From: Utricularia gibba
Lineage: Eukaryota; Streptophyta; Magnoliopsida; Lamiales; Lentibulariaceae
Assembly: GCA_002189035.1 (NCBI GenBank)
Contig: NEEC01000010.1
Span: 558,001 to 622,000 of the forward strand
Length of the DNA stretch: 64,000 nucleotides
Direction of reading: 5' to 3'
The position numbers were made by a program, and so were the translations under genes. Each line of letters begins with the position of its first letter. Positions within the stretch are counted from its first letter, which is position 1. Positions 12,845 to 24,068 of this stretch are shown here, piece after piece. Under the pieces are notes generated by a model. The model worked only from the letters and a program-made list of their open reading frames with translations, had not been told where the DNA came from and made no database searches.

Positions 12845-14050
12845 TATTGCGTATCGTTTCCTCAACAAATTTTAAATTAGAAAAATGTAAAACACAATAA
12901 AGCATAGTACGAGTGCCAATCTCAGGGAATTGAGTTTTGCGAAAAGTGTTTTGTAGAAAATTTTTACAAATAGTCATGTGCTTGTAAAAGAGGTTTTTGA
13001 AATGCGGAAATAAAAATTACAACGCAAGTGATGGACCTTGACTAAAGGTTATAGTTCCTGGGAAATGGATTCCGTTTCCTTACACTTTGATCGATAAGAA
13101 GCCACGGGAATAGCCTCATGTGGTTCCCCCTTGTACGATTGAGAAGACAAAAGGATTGCTGTCGATTGCCTTCAAAAGCGAATTCTACGCATGTGCCCAG
13201 CTATTGTCAATGACGAGTGGTGGGTACGAGGTCACTATTCATCCACTGTTGCAGTACCTCGGTCACAAACAATTTGCGATTTCGCTTGAACCGGTAAGGT
13301 TGGAGGTGGTGCTCTTCACCTTGCTCTTCATCAAAATCTGCGAGGGGTGGCTTTCTACTCATGGACCGTGACTAGAAGTCATCACAGAAAGACTGCAACA
13401 AGATGCGTGGAGGTATGCAAAATCCGGAAGAATTTCAGTAAAGAGACGAGATTAATGCATAAGACTTGGAAGGAAACTTCATCTACTCCTAGAAACCAAA
13501 GTTGTCTATCCACGATGGCCATGAAAACAGAAAATGAAAATAGAAAGCTAAGGTGTTCTTCATCCCTTGGAGGAGAGAAAGAACCAAAAGTTTTGAGTGC
13601 AAAAAGTAAGTGTCAAAAGTTCCGAAAGAAATTGTTCTAAGTTAGTTTTATCTCACTCCCTATGTGCATTAACTCTTCATGCTTTCCTTCGATCATTCTT
13701 TTTGTCTTGTGCACCACCAGCTTTCCCATGAGTGCAAGGATGTGCCCAATCATTGATGTAGACTCTGACATGCCATAAGTCAAGGACCTTGACTAGTGTT
13801 AGTCTTCTATTCAAAATTCTTCCAAGTCATGTGCAAGACACGAAATGTCTGAATCTGGTCTCCTGCAACACTCCAAATCTGCCTCCTGACATTTTGGGTG
13901 AAAGTGCATGAATAAAAGACAACAAAATATGTACAGAATACAAAAATAAGGATTTTTTACTAAAATCAAATACTTAATAATATGAATCCTAATTTGGGTG
14001 ACTTAATACTAGATTAACACATAATAATAACTACAAAATGAAACTTAACA
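12845..14050 (-). mobile_element. Solo LTR, family III
   Basis: A 1,206-bp unit whose plus-strand reading begins TATTGCGTATCGTTTCC (decayed complement of the family III 3' end) and ends GAAACTTAACA (complement of the 5' end TGTTAAG). An exact 5-bp target duplication, ATCAT, flanks it at 12840-12844 and 14051-14055. This copy fixes the termini of family III. It sits just beyond the N-terminal side of the hAT remnant. Confidence 0.93.
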
Positions 14051-14110
14051 ATCATCATCTGACAGCTTCGTCCACTCTATCATTACCATCATCAACTCCA
14101 CATCTTCCGT

Positions 14111-14640
14111 TGATAAATGAAAATTTCCTATTGTCGTTGCAAAAATAGAAATCTTCGTATCAAATAAATTTGTAAATTTTAATCCTCACAAAATACAAAT
14201 TAAACATAACATGTAAAGTGGAATTCGGGGTCGATCACAAGGAGCTTGTGCTTGCTAAGTGTTTCGACAGATGCAGAATTCGAAATAACAGTGGTTCTTA
14301 ATCTAAACTCGAAATAATAGTAGTAAACAAGTTCAGTAAACAAGTTCAGGTCTATACGATGAAGGTAACAACGACTGGTTCTAACTGAGAGTAATACTAT
14401 AGGGTCTGCAGGTGGTGTGATGCTAAAATGTGTAATTTAATTTACCATGTTCTTATACTTATACCTTTAAACAATCTAAGTCTACCCAAGTTATTCATTA
14501 TATTTTCAGCTAAGCTAGTTCCCAACATCATCATCAACATTGCAATTAGGTCTACCTGCATGCAAAATGTATAAAACTAGATTTACCCGATCCTACAGAT
14601 TCTACCCGATACTAAGAACTACTGCTCCCGTCTTGAAACT
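14111..14640 (-). mobile_element. Truncated LTR, family IV
   Basis: The plus strand starts TGATAAATGAAAATTTCC, the complement of the family IV 3' end. It continues through the complement of the 'gatcgacccc' block near 14230 and the 'agtctaccc' blocks near 14480-14610. Homology is lost after about 14640, so the 5' half of the LTR is missing. No target duplication was found. Confidence 0.6.
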
Positions 14641-16596
14641 CTAAAATAAACAATAAAAGCATAATTAAAAAGCTATAATTATCATATCCTAAAACATGAA
14701 AAATTTGTATGCTATCAACTATGATCTGAAGATCCCAATAACATAAGTGATATTCATGAGTATCTTACTCAGATGTCATCTAAAAAAAATAAAATACATT
14801 ATATACAAAAGAATAAAAAAAGAAATATAAAATAATACCTAAAACTTGGCTATTTCAAAATTCAGAGTTTCTAAAGAATAAGAAACTTTTGTAAGAAAAC
14901 AATAATTTTATTTCCAAATTCAAATGCCGTGTGGTGTGTTTACTAGCTACTGCTTAGTGCTTGCTAAACCCTAAAATTAAAAGACAAAATGCAGAATAAG
15001 AAACCCATCCACACCTGGTGCATGTGAATAAAAAACAGGAGAAAATTTAATTCACATAAAAAAAAATAGTTACAGAAGTACTGAATGAACAAAACAAAAA
15101 AATATCCAATGACAAATTGAAATCGTAAAAAAAAATTCAAAATATTTGAAGTATATTCAAGTTTCCACTGTGATGATTTTAGAAGTTGAAAGAATGGAGT
15201 ATATTAATTATTAAGCCGATTAGTAAATTAAAATATATTAATATTTTGTAAATATTTGTGTATCATTTCGCATACGGGTGTATGAGTTTTAGAAAGCTAA
15301 GCACAAACCCAACTCAATAGCATCATGGGTCTGAGTCAAACAACCCAAAGCCCATAACCGTACCCATTTGGGTTGGTTAGTTCAGCTATGCATAGACTAA
15401 GACACATTCACATCTCTAGTAAAAAGTGTCAAGAAATATAATACAGTGTTAACACACAAATCAATGTCTGGAAATAATATGTAAAAAAAATGGGAAAAAG
15501 TCATTTTAAACACCACTAACATACAAAGCAATGTTTAGAATGATCTTTTTTTCTTTGTTTTATACATATTTTTTGTGATATATAATTTTTTATTTTTAAC
15601 ATTATTTTCAACTTTATATAAATTGCAAAAATATTTTATGAAATATTTTTTTGACAAAAAAAAATTATACGAAGATTTGTTATATTGAACAAATGAGGGT
15701 TTCAATATAAATATTCAGGTCATTGTTTTTATTCTCACTATAATACTTCTATTTTTTTATTTTTTATAATACAGTTGTTTCTATTATAACTTTACATAAA
15801 TATTTTATTATTAAAGACACCGGTATTTTTAAAAAGATTAAAATATTTTAATTGAAAAAGAAAGTAAACATTTTCAATGTATTTTTATGTTTAATTGATA
15901 AATATTTAGATATTTTAATTGAAAATATTTAAACATTTTCATTTTATTTTTTATTAATAAAAATTTATTTCAAAAACTATTAAAAAAATAATAACACACA
16001 CGAGTTCTATATTTTAATAAAATTTGATCATATTTTGTAACACTTGAAAATTAATGGTATACTAGCCTAGTTGATCATATTTTAATAAAATTTGGATTTG
16101 TTAATAGTTTTTTGGTCTAAATATTTTTGACAGAAATTTATTTTTTTAAAAAAAATTTAAAATTCATATTTCTTTGTTTTGTTGGTATTATGTGAGTTAA
16201 AATATAGTCAGATTTAGATTAATGAATTTTTATTAATCATCTGAATTCATGTTATCATTACAATTTTGGATTTTTTTTATTTTTTAATCATTTTGTTGTC
16301 AACAAAATTGTTACGTTGAATTTTTTTGGCAATGATATTAGAAGTCTTTTTATCCAACAAAATATTTTTATAAATTTACCTATTAATATATTTTGATTAT
16401 GAAAATATTATTTCGACATATATTTTTATTAGAGTGCTTGTATTTTTTCCATCATGGTTTGATTTGTTTCGAAGTATATAATTCAATACCAAAAGACGAA
16501 TTATTTGGATTGAATACATTGAAAATTATCCATAAATCTTTGATTATATCTTCATTTACCATTTCAATTGTTTTATTAGATATGAATTTTGTTTGT
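14641..16596. other. AT-rich intergenic sequence with a possible hAT end
   Basis: No gene is recognised. At 15300-15419 there is a run of CCCAA/GGGTTGG-type motifs (near 15345 and 15361-15378) ending in CACATCTCTA. This resembles the right end and subterminal repeats of plant hAT elements. The stretch 15440-16390 is extremely AT-rich with long A and T runs. Confidence 0.35.
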
Positions 16597-16601
16597 ATTT
16601 A

Positions 16602-17684
16602 TGATAAGTGATTTTGAGTTGTTCCAAAACATGTTATTCTATTACTCTTAAGTGTTGTTTTTATTTATATTAAACTCCACTTTCTCATTATTTTTAATTG
16701 ATTTTATATTTTTCACACTATTTTGATCTCTTTGGAGAGAAAGTGTATTTTATGGATTTTTAAGGCATTTGTGAATCAATTTGAGGACAAATCAAGACCC
16801 ATCAAATTATGAACTTGATGGGCCACGAATCTCAGCTCAAGACTTGGTCAAACGATGAAAATTTGGTCCAATATTCGTGGATAACATAGAAATATGAAGA
16901 TGATCTTCGAAAATTTAAATAAAAAATTTGGATACAAGATCTTATGCAAACCCATCAAACAACCTCAATACAAAGATTTGGATCTACTCTCCTATAAATA
17001 TCTCACTCTCTCAACCATCAGAAACGTCTTTAACTACTTTTTTTTGTATTTTTTGTATTTTCGTATCTATTTTCATGTTAGAGTCGAGTCTGTGCATGTA
17101 GGCACTTGCGACTTAGGATCTGCGGTGAAGCCTTACTTGCGCAGGTCCTGCACGTGTGACTGTTTTACTATGTTTTTCGACATTTAATTTGAGTTTTGAG
17201 TTTGTTTTTCGCAATATTTTCTTTACCAACGTGCTCTTTTGTATCACATAACCTAAAGGGAGTGTGAGAGAATCAAATGTTAGCCTCAAGCATCTAAGGA
17301 GGAGGGTTCAATCGGACATCGTTGGTAAAACACATTCTATCTAATCTGTCTGCGATGTGTGAAGTGTAGGAGCTAGATTTGGATGTGGGGAAAACATGAG
17401 TTATCACAGGAGGTGAAATGGTTTTGGTGGTGTGGTTGATTCTATAATTCCACTAAACTATGGACGGTGCTCTAACGGTCAGTTTGAGCAAACATGTCAG
17501 TTCTCAAGGTTTACTAACACAAGTTTGGGTGAATTTAAAGCCACTTTTCTTATTATTTTTAAAACCAAATCTTTCTCTTGTTTTCAGTTTTTATTTGAAA
17601 AGAAAATTTTAATAACAATTCCTTATGGATTCGATCTTATTTTATTACTTCGACGGTTTCTGTGCACTTGCAAATTCACCATCA
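16602..17684 (+). mobile_element. Solo LTR, family I
   Basis: A 1,083-bp unit that begins TGATAAGTGATTTTGAG and ends CAAATTCACCATCA, the inverse of the copies at 3246 and 28400. Its flanks are ATTTA (16597-16601) and ATTTG (17685-17689), a target duplication with one mismatch. It is about 110 bp shorter than the other two copies because of internal deletions. Confidence 0.88.
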
Positions 17685-17893
17685 ATTTGTTTGTTTACAA
17701 TATTTAAACGAAAATAAATGATCTTAATTGAAGCAAACACAATTCAAACACACTAATTTTTATTTAGGGATTATGAGTTCAAATTTCTTTTGACCATACT
17801 AATTCTTATTTTTTAAAATAAAAATTTTAAATAATACGAATTTTTACTCTATTCATATTCGATGAGCTCAAACATGATCAGGTTTAGATAGAT

Positions 17894-18465
17894 TGATAAC
17901 ACATATTTTTTAGTGTTTAAAGGTAATAAAATATTTCATGTTTTGCTACAAAACTCAACTTTTAATATGTATTTATATGGTTTTGCAAGTATTACCACTA
18001 TTGCTTCATTTATTCTTAATTGGGACTAAATCGTAGATGTAGGTAGGAAAATTAGTGGTTTATATCATAAACAGATCTAATTAGAGGTAAACCAAAAATT
18101 AGAAAAAAAAAGGGATTGGATAGAGTTGATTCTTTGCTTGTTAGATGAATGATTTTAAGGTTGAATGGGATAGTTATAGCGATTGGGACTAAATGCTACC
18201 CCTGAACGTCCCAAGGTGTCACCATATTTTACTTTAGATAAGGATTTGATTATTGTGAAACTTGTATTTCTAGCTTAGACTAAATTTCCAATCGTGACAA
18301 AAACATCATGCATCAACCTTTACAGGATAAGCCCTTAGCTCTTTGTGTTCGACCCTAATGCACTTTATTTATATTCCTCATAGCATTAGTTGTGAATTAG
18401 GATTATAAATTTTATTTGATAGGACAATTTGTAATTTAAAGACGTTGCATAATTTTTGTTTATCA
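17894..18465 (+). repeat. 5' LTR (family II) of the Athila-like element
   Basis: It starts TGATAACACATATTTTTTAG and ends TTTTTGTTTATCA. At 572 bp it is shorter than the roughly 810 bp of its partner at 24069-26220 once the nested insertion there is removed, so one or both have indels. The shared hairpin motif near 18025 (GACTAAATC...) is partly eroded. Confidence 0.88.
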
Positions 18466-18471
18466 AGTTGA

Positions 18472-18487
18472 AGCCGGTGTCGGGGAG
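18472..18487 (+). promoter_or_regulatory. Primer-binding site, tRNA-Asp type
   Basis: AGCCGGTGTCGGGGAG, a few bases after the LTR end, aligns with the Athila primer site complementary to the 3' end of tRNA-Asp, with a few mismatches. Confidence 0.6.
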
Positions 18488-18497
18488 TAGTGTTTAA

Positions 18498-19420
18498 TTG
18501 TTGTGTGTTTTAGTTGATGCATTTGCGTTTGATCTTGTTTTATACCCAAAAATCAAAAGAGCTATCAGTAATAACTGCATAAGAGTTAAAGAAGCATCAA
18601 GGTTGAGAAGACTCTCTAATGCAACTCAAGTTAATTTAATAATGTTAGAACAAGAAATTACCCTGAATGAGTTTGATGCAATTGATCATATGTATTGGGG
18701 GTTGTGCATCAGGTTTTCTAATGACACATCCAATTAATTGAAGCTTGCAATGATCAATTTTCTGTCTAAGTATTATGGAAAGATGGGAGAAAAGTCACAC
18801 GAACATCCAAACAAGGTCACTGCTGTTTGCACCTCCTTTAAGAGTGTTGAGATGACTGAGGATGCCATCTGTATGGGGATATTTTAATTTACGTTGAAGA
18901 GAAGTGAAAAAATGTGGTTCAATTTGCTGAAGCCTAGAAGCATCACAAACTACTCAAAGATGAAGAAAGTATTTCTCCATAAGTATTTTTCTACTTCCAA
19001 AGATGAAGGGATACGAAAAGAGATCAATGACATTGAGTTAACAAGTGAAGAATCTCTACATGAATATTGGGAGCGATTTAATATACTGTTAGGCTCCTGC
19101 CCACACCATGGATTTCAAACCAATGCCAAGGTAAAGTATTTTTATGATGGGGTAAAGTATAGGGTATGGTGGATTCAGCTGCAGGTGGATTATAGGGTAA
19201 AGTATTCTTAATCCACTTGAGCACTCCAAGCATATTATAAAAAAGCAAGCATCAAATGGAAGAGTTTCTGAGCTGGAATGCAAATCAAAAACATCAGAAA
19301 AGTGAGCTGATGAAAAATGTGGCTGCTTTGATTCAGATGATAAAGTAATTATTTTTATTCTAAGCTAAGAATATACCTTGTGGGAACTGCCACAAAATGG
19401 GACACATTGTTGATAAATGT
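18498..19420 (+). pseudogene. gag of the Athila-like element, with zinc knuckle
   Basis: The capsid-type core is visible at 18894-19130: KMWFNLLKPRSITNYSKMK, then FLHKYFSTSKDEG, then EESLHEYWERFNILLGSCPHHG, the usual Ty3/gypsy retrotransposon gag signature. A CCHC zinc knuckle, CGNCHKMGHIVDKC (CX2CX4HX4C), lies at 19379-19420 and would bind element RNA. Frame changes and stops near 18735, 18885 and 19210 break the gene. Confidence 0.88.
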
Positions 19421-20329
19421 TACGATTTGCTAAATGAAGAACATGTGAAGTCAATGGGATATCTGGAGCCATGAAAAAAAGAAATATGATCCTTATTCGA
19501 ACACTTACAATCCAAGATGGAGAGATTATCCAAATTTTAAATTGAGCAACAATGATAAATCTTCCAAGAGTGAAAGTTAATTTGCTGGACAGCAAGGATT
19601 TTAGCAAAATTTCTAGGACTAGTAGCAACGTTCTTATCAGGCTTCACCATTTTGCAAACCAAACCAGCAGGTCCAATAGCAATTTCAACCTCCAAACTAG
19701 AATAATTCTAAAGGAAATTCTCGAGGTTCATTGGAGGAGATTTTGAAGATTTTCATGACTCAATCTATTAAAAATCAAGCTGAGAAACAACAAGTTATAA
19801 AAAACTTGGAAATTCAAGTAATTTAGCTGGCGACAGGGGTTGGGGAGGTCAAACAAAAAAGAAGCCTACCGTCATAAGCCAAACAAAATCTCAACTTTGA
19901 GATAGGACAGAATATTAGTACAATGATATTGAAAAATGGAAAAGAAAAACTTGGAAGAGAATTTTTACAACATGAGCGTAACTCCAAGGCAGGAGAAGAG
20001 TATGAAGTAGTGGTGGAAGGAGATATTGAAGAACAAGAGGTGGAGGCGAGATATTGCTAAAGAGCCTCTCATGGAAAAAGTAACCCCACCACCATTTCCA
20101 AGAAGTCTAAAGGCGAGAGAGGAACAAAATGAGAAGAAAAAAATGTTGAGAGCTTTAGGCAATATCCAATTGAACTTGACTCTTCTTCAGTATATTGACC
20201 TTGTTTCGAAAAGCATGAAGTGAAGCATCTCTGTATGTCAAAGCCAAAACTGAAGGAGAAAGGCAAGATGAAGTTGAGTGAAAGTTGATAAGCTCTTCTC
20301 ACTTGGAAGCTACCAGAAAAGTGTAAGGA

Positions 20330-20560
20330 CCCTGGAACTTTTTTTATTCCTTGAAAAATTGGCGACTTGAACATCAGGAGAGCAATGTCTAATATGGGAA
20401 CCTCCATAAATGTAATGTCATTTTCTGTGTATGAGACTCTTAGGCTAGGATTTTTACAAGCCTCAGAAGTGCAAATTGAGCTTGCTGATCAAAAAGTAAC
20501 TTTACCAAAAGAATTGGTTGAAGATATCCTGGTGAAAATTGAGTAGTCTGTGTTTCTAAT
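20330..20560 (+). pseudogene. Aspartic protease remnant of the Athila-like element
   Basis: The translation includes MGTSINVMSFSVYETLRLGF and then VQIELADQKVTLPKELVEDILVKIE, matching the Athila protease region. In that region a DLGAS-type motif is followed by a LADRS...GI-EDVLVKV block. The catalytic aspartate position reads asparagine (SNMGTS), so the enzyme would be inactive even without the surrounding stops. The protease would process the Gag-Pol polyprotein. Confidence 0.75.
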
Positions 20561-20775
20561 AAACTTTTATGTGGTAAATATGTATGCTGGAAGTTCAAGG
20601 GATACAATAGAAGTGGTAAAAAAAGAAATTGTCAAACTTCATGATGCAAGTATTATCTATTCCATCACAAACATCGAATAGGTGAGTCCAATCCATGTAC
20701 TGTCCAAGAAAACTGGTATGACAGTGGTGGAGAACGAGAAGAGAGAGCTGTTGAAACAAAGAATCCAAAATGGGT

Positions 20776-21410
20776 GACACGTGTACAGACTATAGGAAAT
20801 TGAATGAAGTGACTAAAAAGGACCATTACCTTTTACCTTTTATTGATCAAATATTCGAAAAATTAGCAGGAAAATCTTTTTATTGCTTTTTAGATGGTTG
20901 TTTTGGATATAACTAAGTTGCAATTTCAGGTACGGATCAAGACAAGACCACTTTCACATGTTCATTTGGGACCTATGCCAATAGTAGGATGTCCTTTAGG
21001 TTGTGCAACGCCCTTGCTACATTCCATAGTTGTATGACTAGTATCTTCTTAAATTTTGGTGAGGATTTCATTTAAATTTTTATGAACGATTTTACAGTGT
21101 ATGGAGAGGATTATGAGTCATGTTTAGATCATTTGGATCAAATATTGTGAAAATGTGTTGAAAAAAATCTTGTTCTTAATCCTGAAAAATATCATTTTAT
21201 GGTTGATTATGTAATTGTGGTTGACTATGTTATTTTTAGGAAATGTATTGAAGTAGACAAAGAAAAAATTGAGATTATGACTGAATTACTGTATCTCATT
21301 GATGTAAGAGGTGTGAATTTTTGGGACATGTTGGTTTTTATAGAAGATTTATTCAGACTTTTTCTAAGATTGCTTTGCCTCTTAGTAGACTTTGTACAAT
21401 GATGTAGAAT
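20776..21410 (+). pseudogene. Reverse transcriptase of the Athila-like element, catalytic motif mutated
   Basis: Visible motifs in order: CTDYRKLNEVTKKDHY, FIDQIFEKLAGKSFYCFLDG, DQDKTTFTCSFGTYA, MSFRLCNALATFHSCM, IFMNDFTVYG and LVLNPEKYHFMV. The catalytic pair normally reads M-D-D, but here it is M-N-D, which removes a metal-binding aspartate. In-frame stops lie near 20914, 21075 and 21149. The connection segment near 21320-21370 is still recognisable. Confidence 0.88.
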
Positions 21411-21499
21411 TTATTTTTGATGATTCATGCAAAAAGACTTTTAATTGATTGAAAGAGGCAGTGACCACTACTCCTATGATGCAACCATCAGATTAGAGG

Positions 21500-21900
21500 T
21501 ATGATTTTGAAATTATGTGTGATGCTAGTAGCCATGCTATAAGAACAGTTTTGGGACAGAAAATTGAAGGGAAGCACCATGTCATTTCTTACACTTCCAA
21601 AACATTAGATGAGGTGCCAAGAAATTACATTGTGACTGAAATAAAATTTTTCTCTGTGATATTTGCCATCGAAAAATTCAGGTCTTATCTTTTAGGCAGC
21701 AAGGTGATTATTTACATGGCTCATTCAGTTGTGAAGCATTTGATGTTGAAGGACTCAAAACCAAAACTTATCAAATGGGTTCTTCTTGTCTAGGAATTTA
21801 ATGTTGAAATTAAGTATAGACCTGGGAAACAGAAAATGGTGGCTGATGATCTAAATAGGATAGAAGGGAAAAAGAATGATTTCCCTATCACTGAAACGTT
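21500..21900 (+). pseudogene. RNase H of the Athila-like element
   Basis: The frame at 21515-21793 reads MCDASSHAIRTVLGQ, then YTSKTLDEVPRNYIVTE and FAIEKFRSYLLGSKVIIY. This is the Ty3/gypsy RNase H domain with its first catalytic aspartate (CDAS) and glutamate (TE) visible. The usual T-DH segment reads MAHSVVKHL, so the third catalytic aspartate is lost. A stop at 21792 separates it from a following RPGKQN-like segment. Confidence 0.85.
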
Positions 21901-22129
21901 TTCAGATGAACAATTATTCTTAATTAGGACTAACATTCGTGAACTGTGGTTTGCTCACTTTGTCGACTTTGTTTTAGTAGGAGTGATGCCACCAGGAATT
22001 GATTAGCATACAAAGAAAAAATTGAAGAGTGACGTCAAATATTATATATTGAATGATTCAAACCTCTGGAAGAGATGCAATAATGGTGTCAAATAGGGAG
22101 ATTAAACAAATTCTAGAAAAGATAGTGAA

Positions 22130-22640
22130 CCCGAATAGGAAAGACTAGAGCATGAGGTTGAGAGATGATTTATGGGCGATTTGAACAGTATACAAAACAC
22201 CAATTGAGACCTCTCCATTCAAATTAGTTTATGGAAAACCTTGCAGGTTACCAGTGGCGTTAGAGCGCAAGGCCTAGTGAGCTGTGAAGAAGTTACACCT
22301 TGATGAAAGTTTTAGTGCTAGTCAAAGAAAACTATAGCTCTCAGAATTGGAAGAACTGAGGAATGATGCTTACGAGAGCTCAAAATTGTTCAAAGCTAGG
22401 ACTAAAGCTTATCACGACAAGCACATTTCCAGAAGAACCTTTAAGTTGGCAAGAAAGTGTCTCTATTTCAATCCTGATTGAAGTTGCATCTAGGGAAACT
22501 CAAATCTCGTTGGATTGTTCCATTTGTGGTGAAGGAGGTTCTCCTAAACGGAACTGTGGAGATTTATGATGGAGATACTATTGAAGTTTTATTGTGAATG
22601 GACATAGGTTGAAGATTTTCTATGAAAATCCTCAAAACAA
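22130..22640 (+). pseudogene. Integrase C-terminal remnant of the Athila-like element
   Basis: Fragments in several frames match the end of Athila integrase: RLRDDLWAI-TVYKTPIETSPF, then KLVYGKPCRLPVALERKA, then SELEELRNDAYESSKLFKARTKAYHDKHI, and GTVEIYDGD with VNGHRLKIFYEN. The N-terminal zinc-binding part and the catalytic core with the DDE residues were not found in the preceding 250 bases, so the core is deleted. Integrase would insert the cDNA into chromosomes. Confidence 0.8.
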
Positions 22641-22649
22641 GGAAGAAGT

Positions 22650-24068
22650 TGAAGTCCTTATTCTAAGGTATACAGGAACAACGTAGTACATGCTGAAAGT
22701 CGGGTTCAAGACTGAAAACAAGGATGCTCTTGGGAGGCAACCCAAGTTTAAAATTCATTTTAGTTTTGTGTTTTTATTTTATTTTATTTCGCTATGCTTT
22801 TTTAGACTATGCTAGGAGTTATTTTTGATATGTTTTGTGGTCTTGATAAGAGAAAGGGGTAATATGTTGTAGTTATAGGGGAGTTACTTTCAAGAATCGT
22901 GATTAACCACTGGATTTTATGGAGTTACCCTTATCTCTTGTAACTTTGGGGGTAAATTCCCTCCTAATGTTTAGTTTGTTTCAAAATCCTTCGCTTGTTC
23001 TTGAGATATGCAGAAAATCTCTCCCAAGATGCTTGCTAAGCGCCAACACCAAGAACTAATGTTGTAAGTAGAGAATTGACATGTTGTATGACAGGTTTGG
23101 GGACTTGCTGTGGGAAATAAAGGAACTGAAACATAATGTGAAAGGACTCCTTCCTAATCAAATAACAATCATTGCATCTGTTGTGTTTTATTTTATTTTT
23201 ATTTTTATTTTTACTTCTTTGTGTTAGTTTAAGTTAGGAATAATTTAGTAGTTTGGTACTAGGATCAAGAGAATATTGTGAGCTATTTGAGGAATTTCCA
23301 TATGCATGTGTGATGTTTTTCATGATGTATAGGATGCATGAATTCTGCTATAACCGTTTATATAACTGTGAACATGACTATTAACTTGCTTACTTTCATG
23401 ACATAGCAACATGTGTGATGGATTCTAATTTGTGCATTCAAGATTTTTTTTGTGCAAACTAGCATATCTAGTTCTTTAATAGATATTGATGGTTGAAAAG
23501 CTTATAGAAGGATGAAAAAAGGGTTAGAAAAGCATCATCATGAGAAAAGCAATGAAACCTCATGTCTTGAAAAGCAACACAAAATTAAAAAGCGTGTGTG
23601 GACAAAAAAGTAAAGAAAAAAGAGAGATTATTGGAATAACTCACATAAGTAGAAAACCCTCAAGAGGAATAAAGAGAGGAGTGCTTAGCTCACACTCCAT
23701 ATACAAATGAGGGGATTAACAATTACTTGAGTTGAGCCTAGAATCTTCTCGAATCACAAATCTCTACGCAAAACAAATAGAAAAAAAAACCAAGGAAGAG
23801 AGGAAGAAATGAAGGGTGACCATCAGTATCTCTTTGAAAGTCGAAATGTGTCATGTTAGCTTATTTAATCTTTGGAAGCACTAATTTTGATGAAATTACC
23901 ATGTGTGCTTGAGTGATAACCCGTCTTGCACACTAGCACTCTTTCAATTCTTGGATTCTGGATATAAATGTTAAGTGTCTGCATGATTGTTTGGAAATCC
24001 CTCAACTGGTTAGCTCCTATTAATATTAATTAGGACTTGAGTACAAGTTTAATGTTGTTGTAGCATAA
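22650..24068. other. Non-coding 3' internal region of the Athila-like element
   Basis: No protein domain was recognised between the integrase remnant and the 3' LTR. Short A- and T-rich runs are present. I could not identify a clear polypurine tract directly before 24069. Confidence 0.4.
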
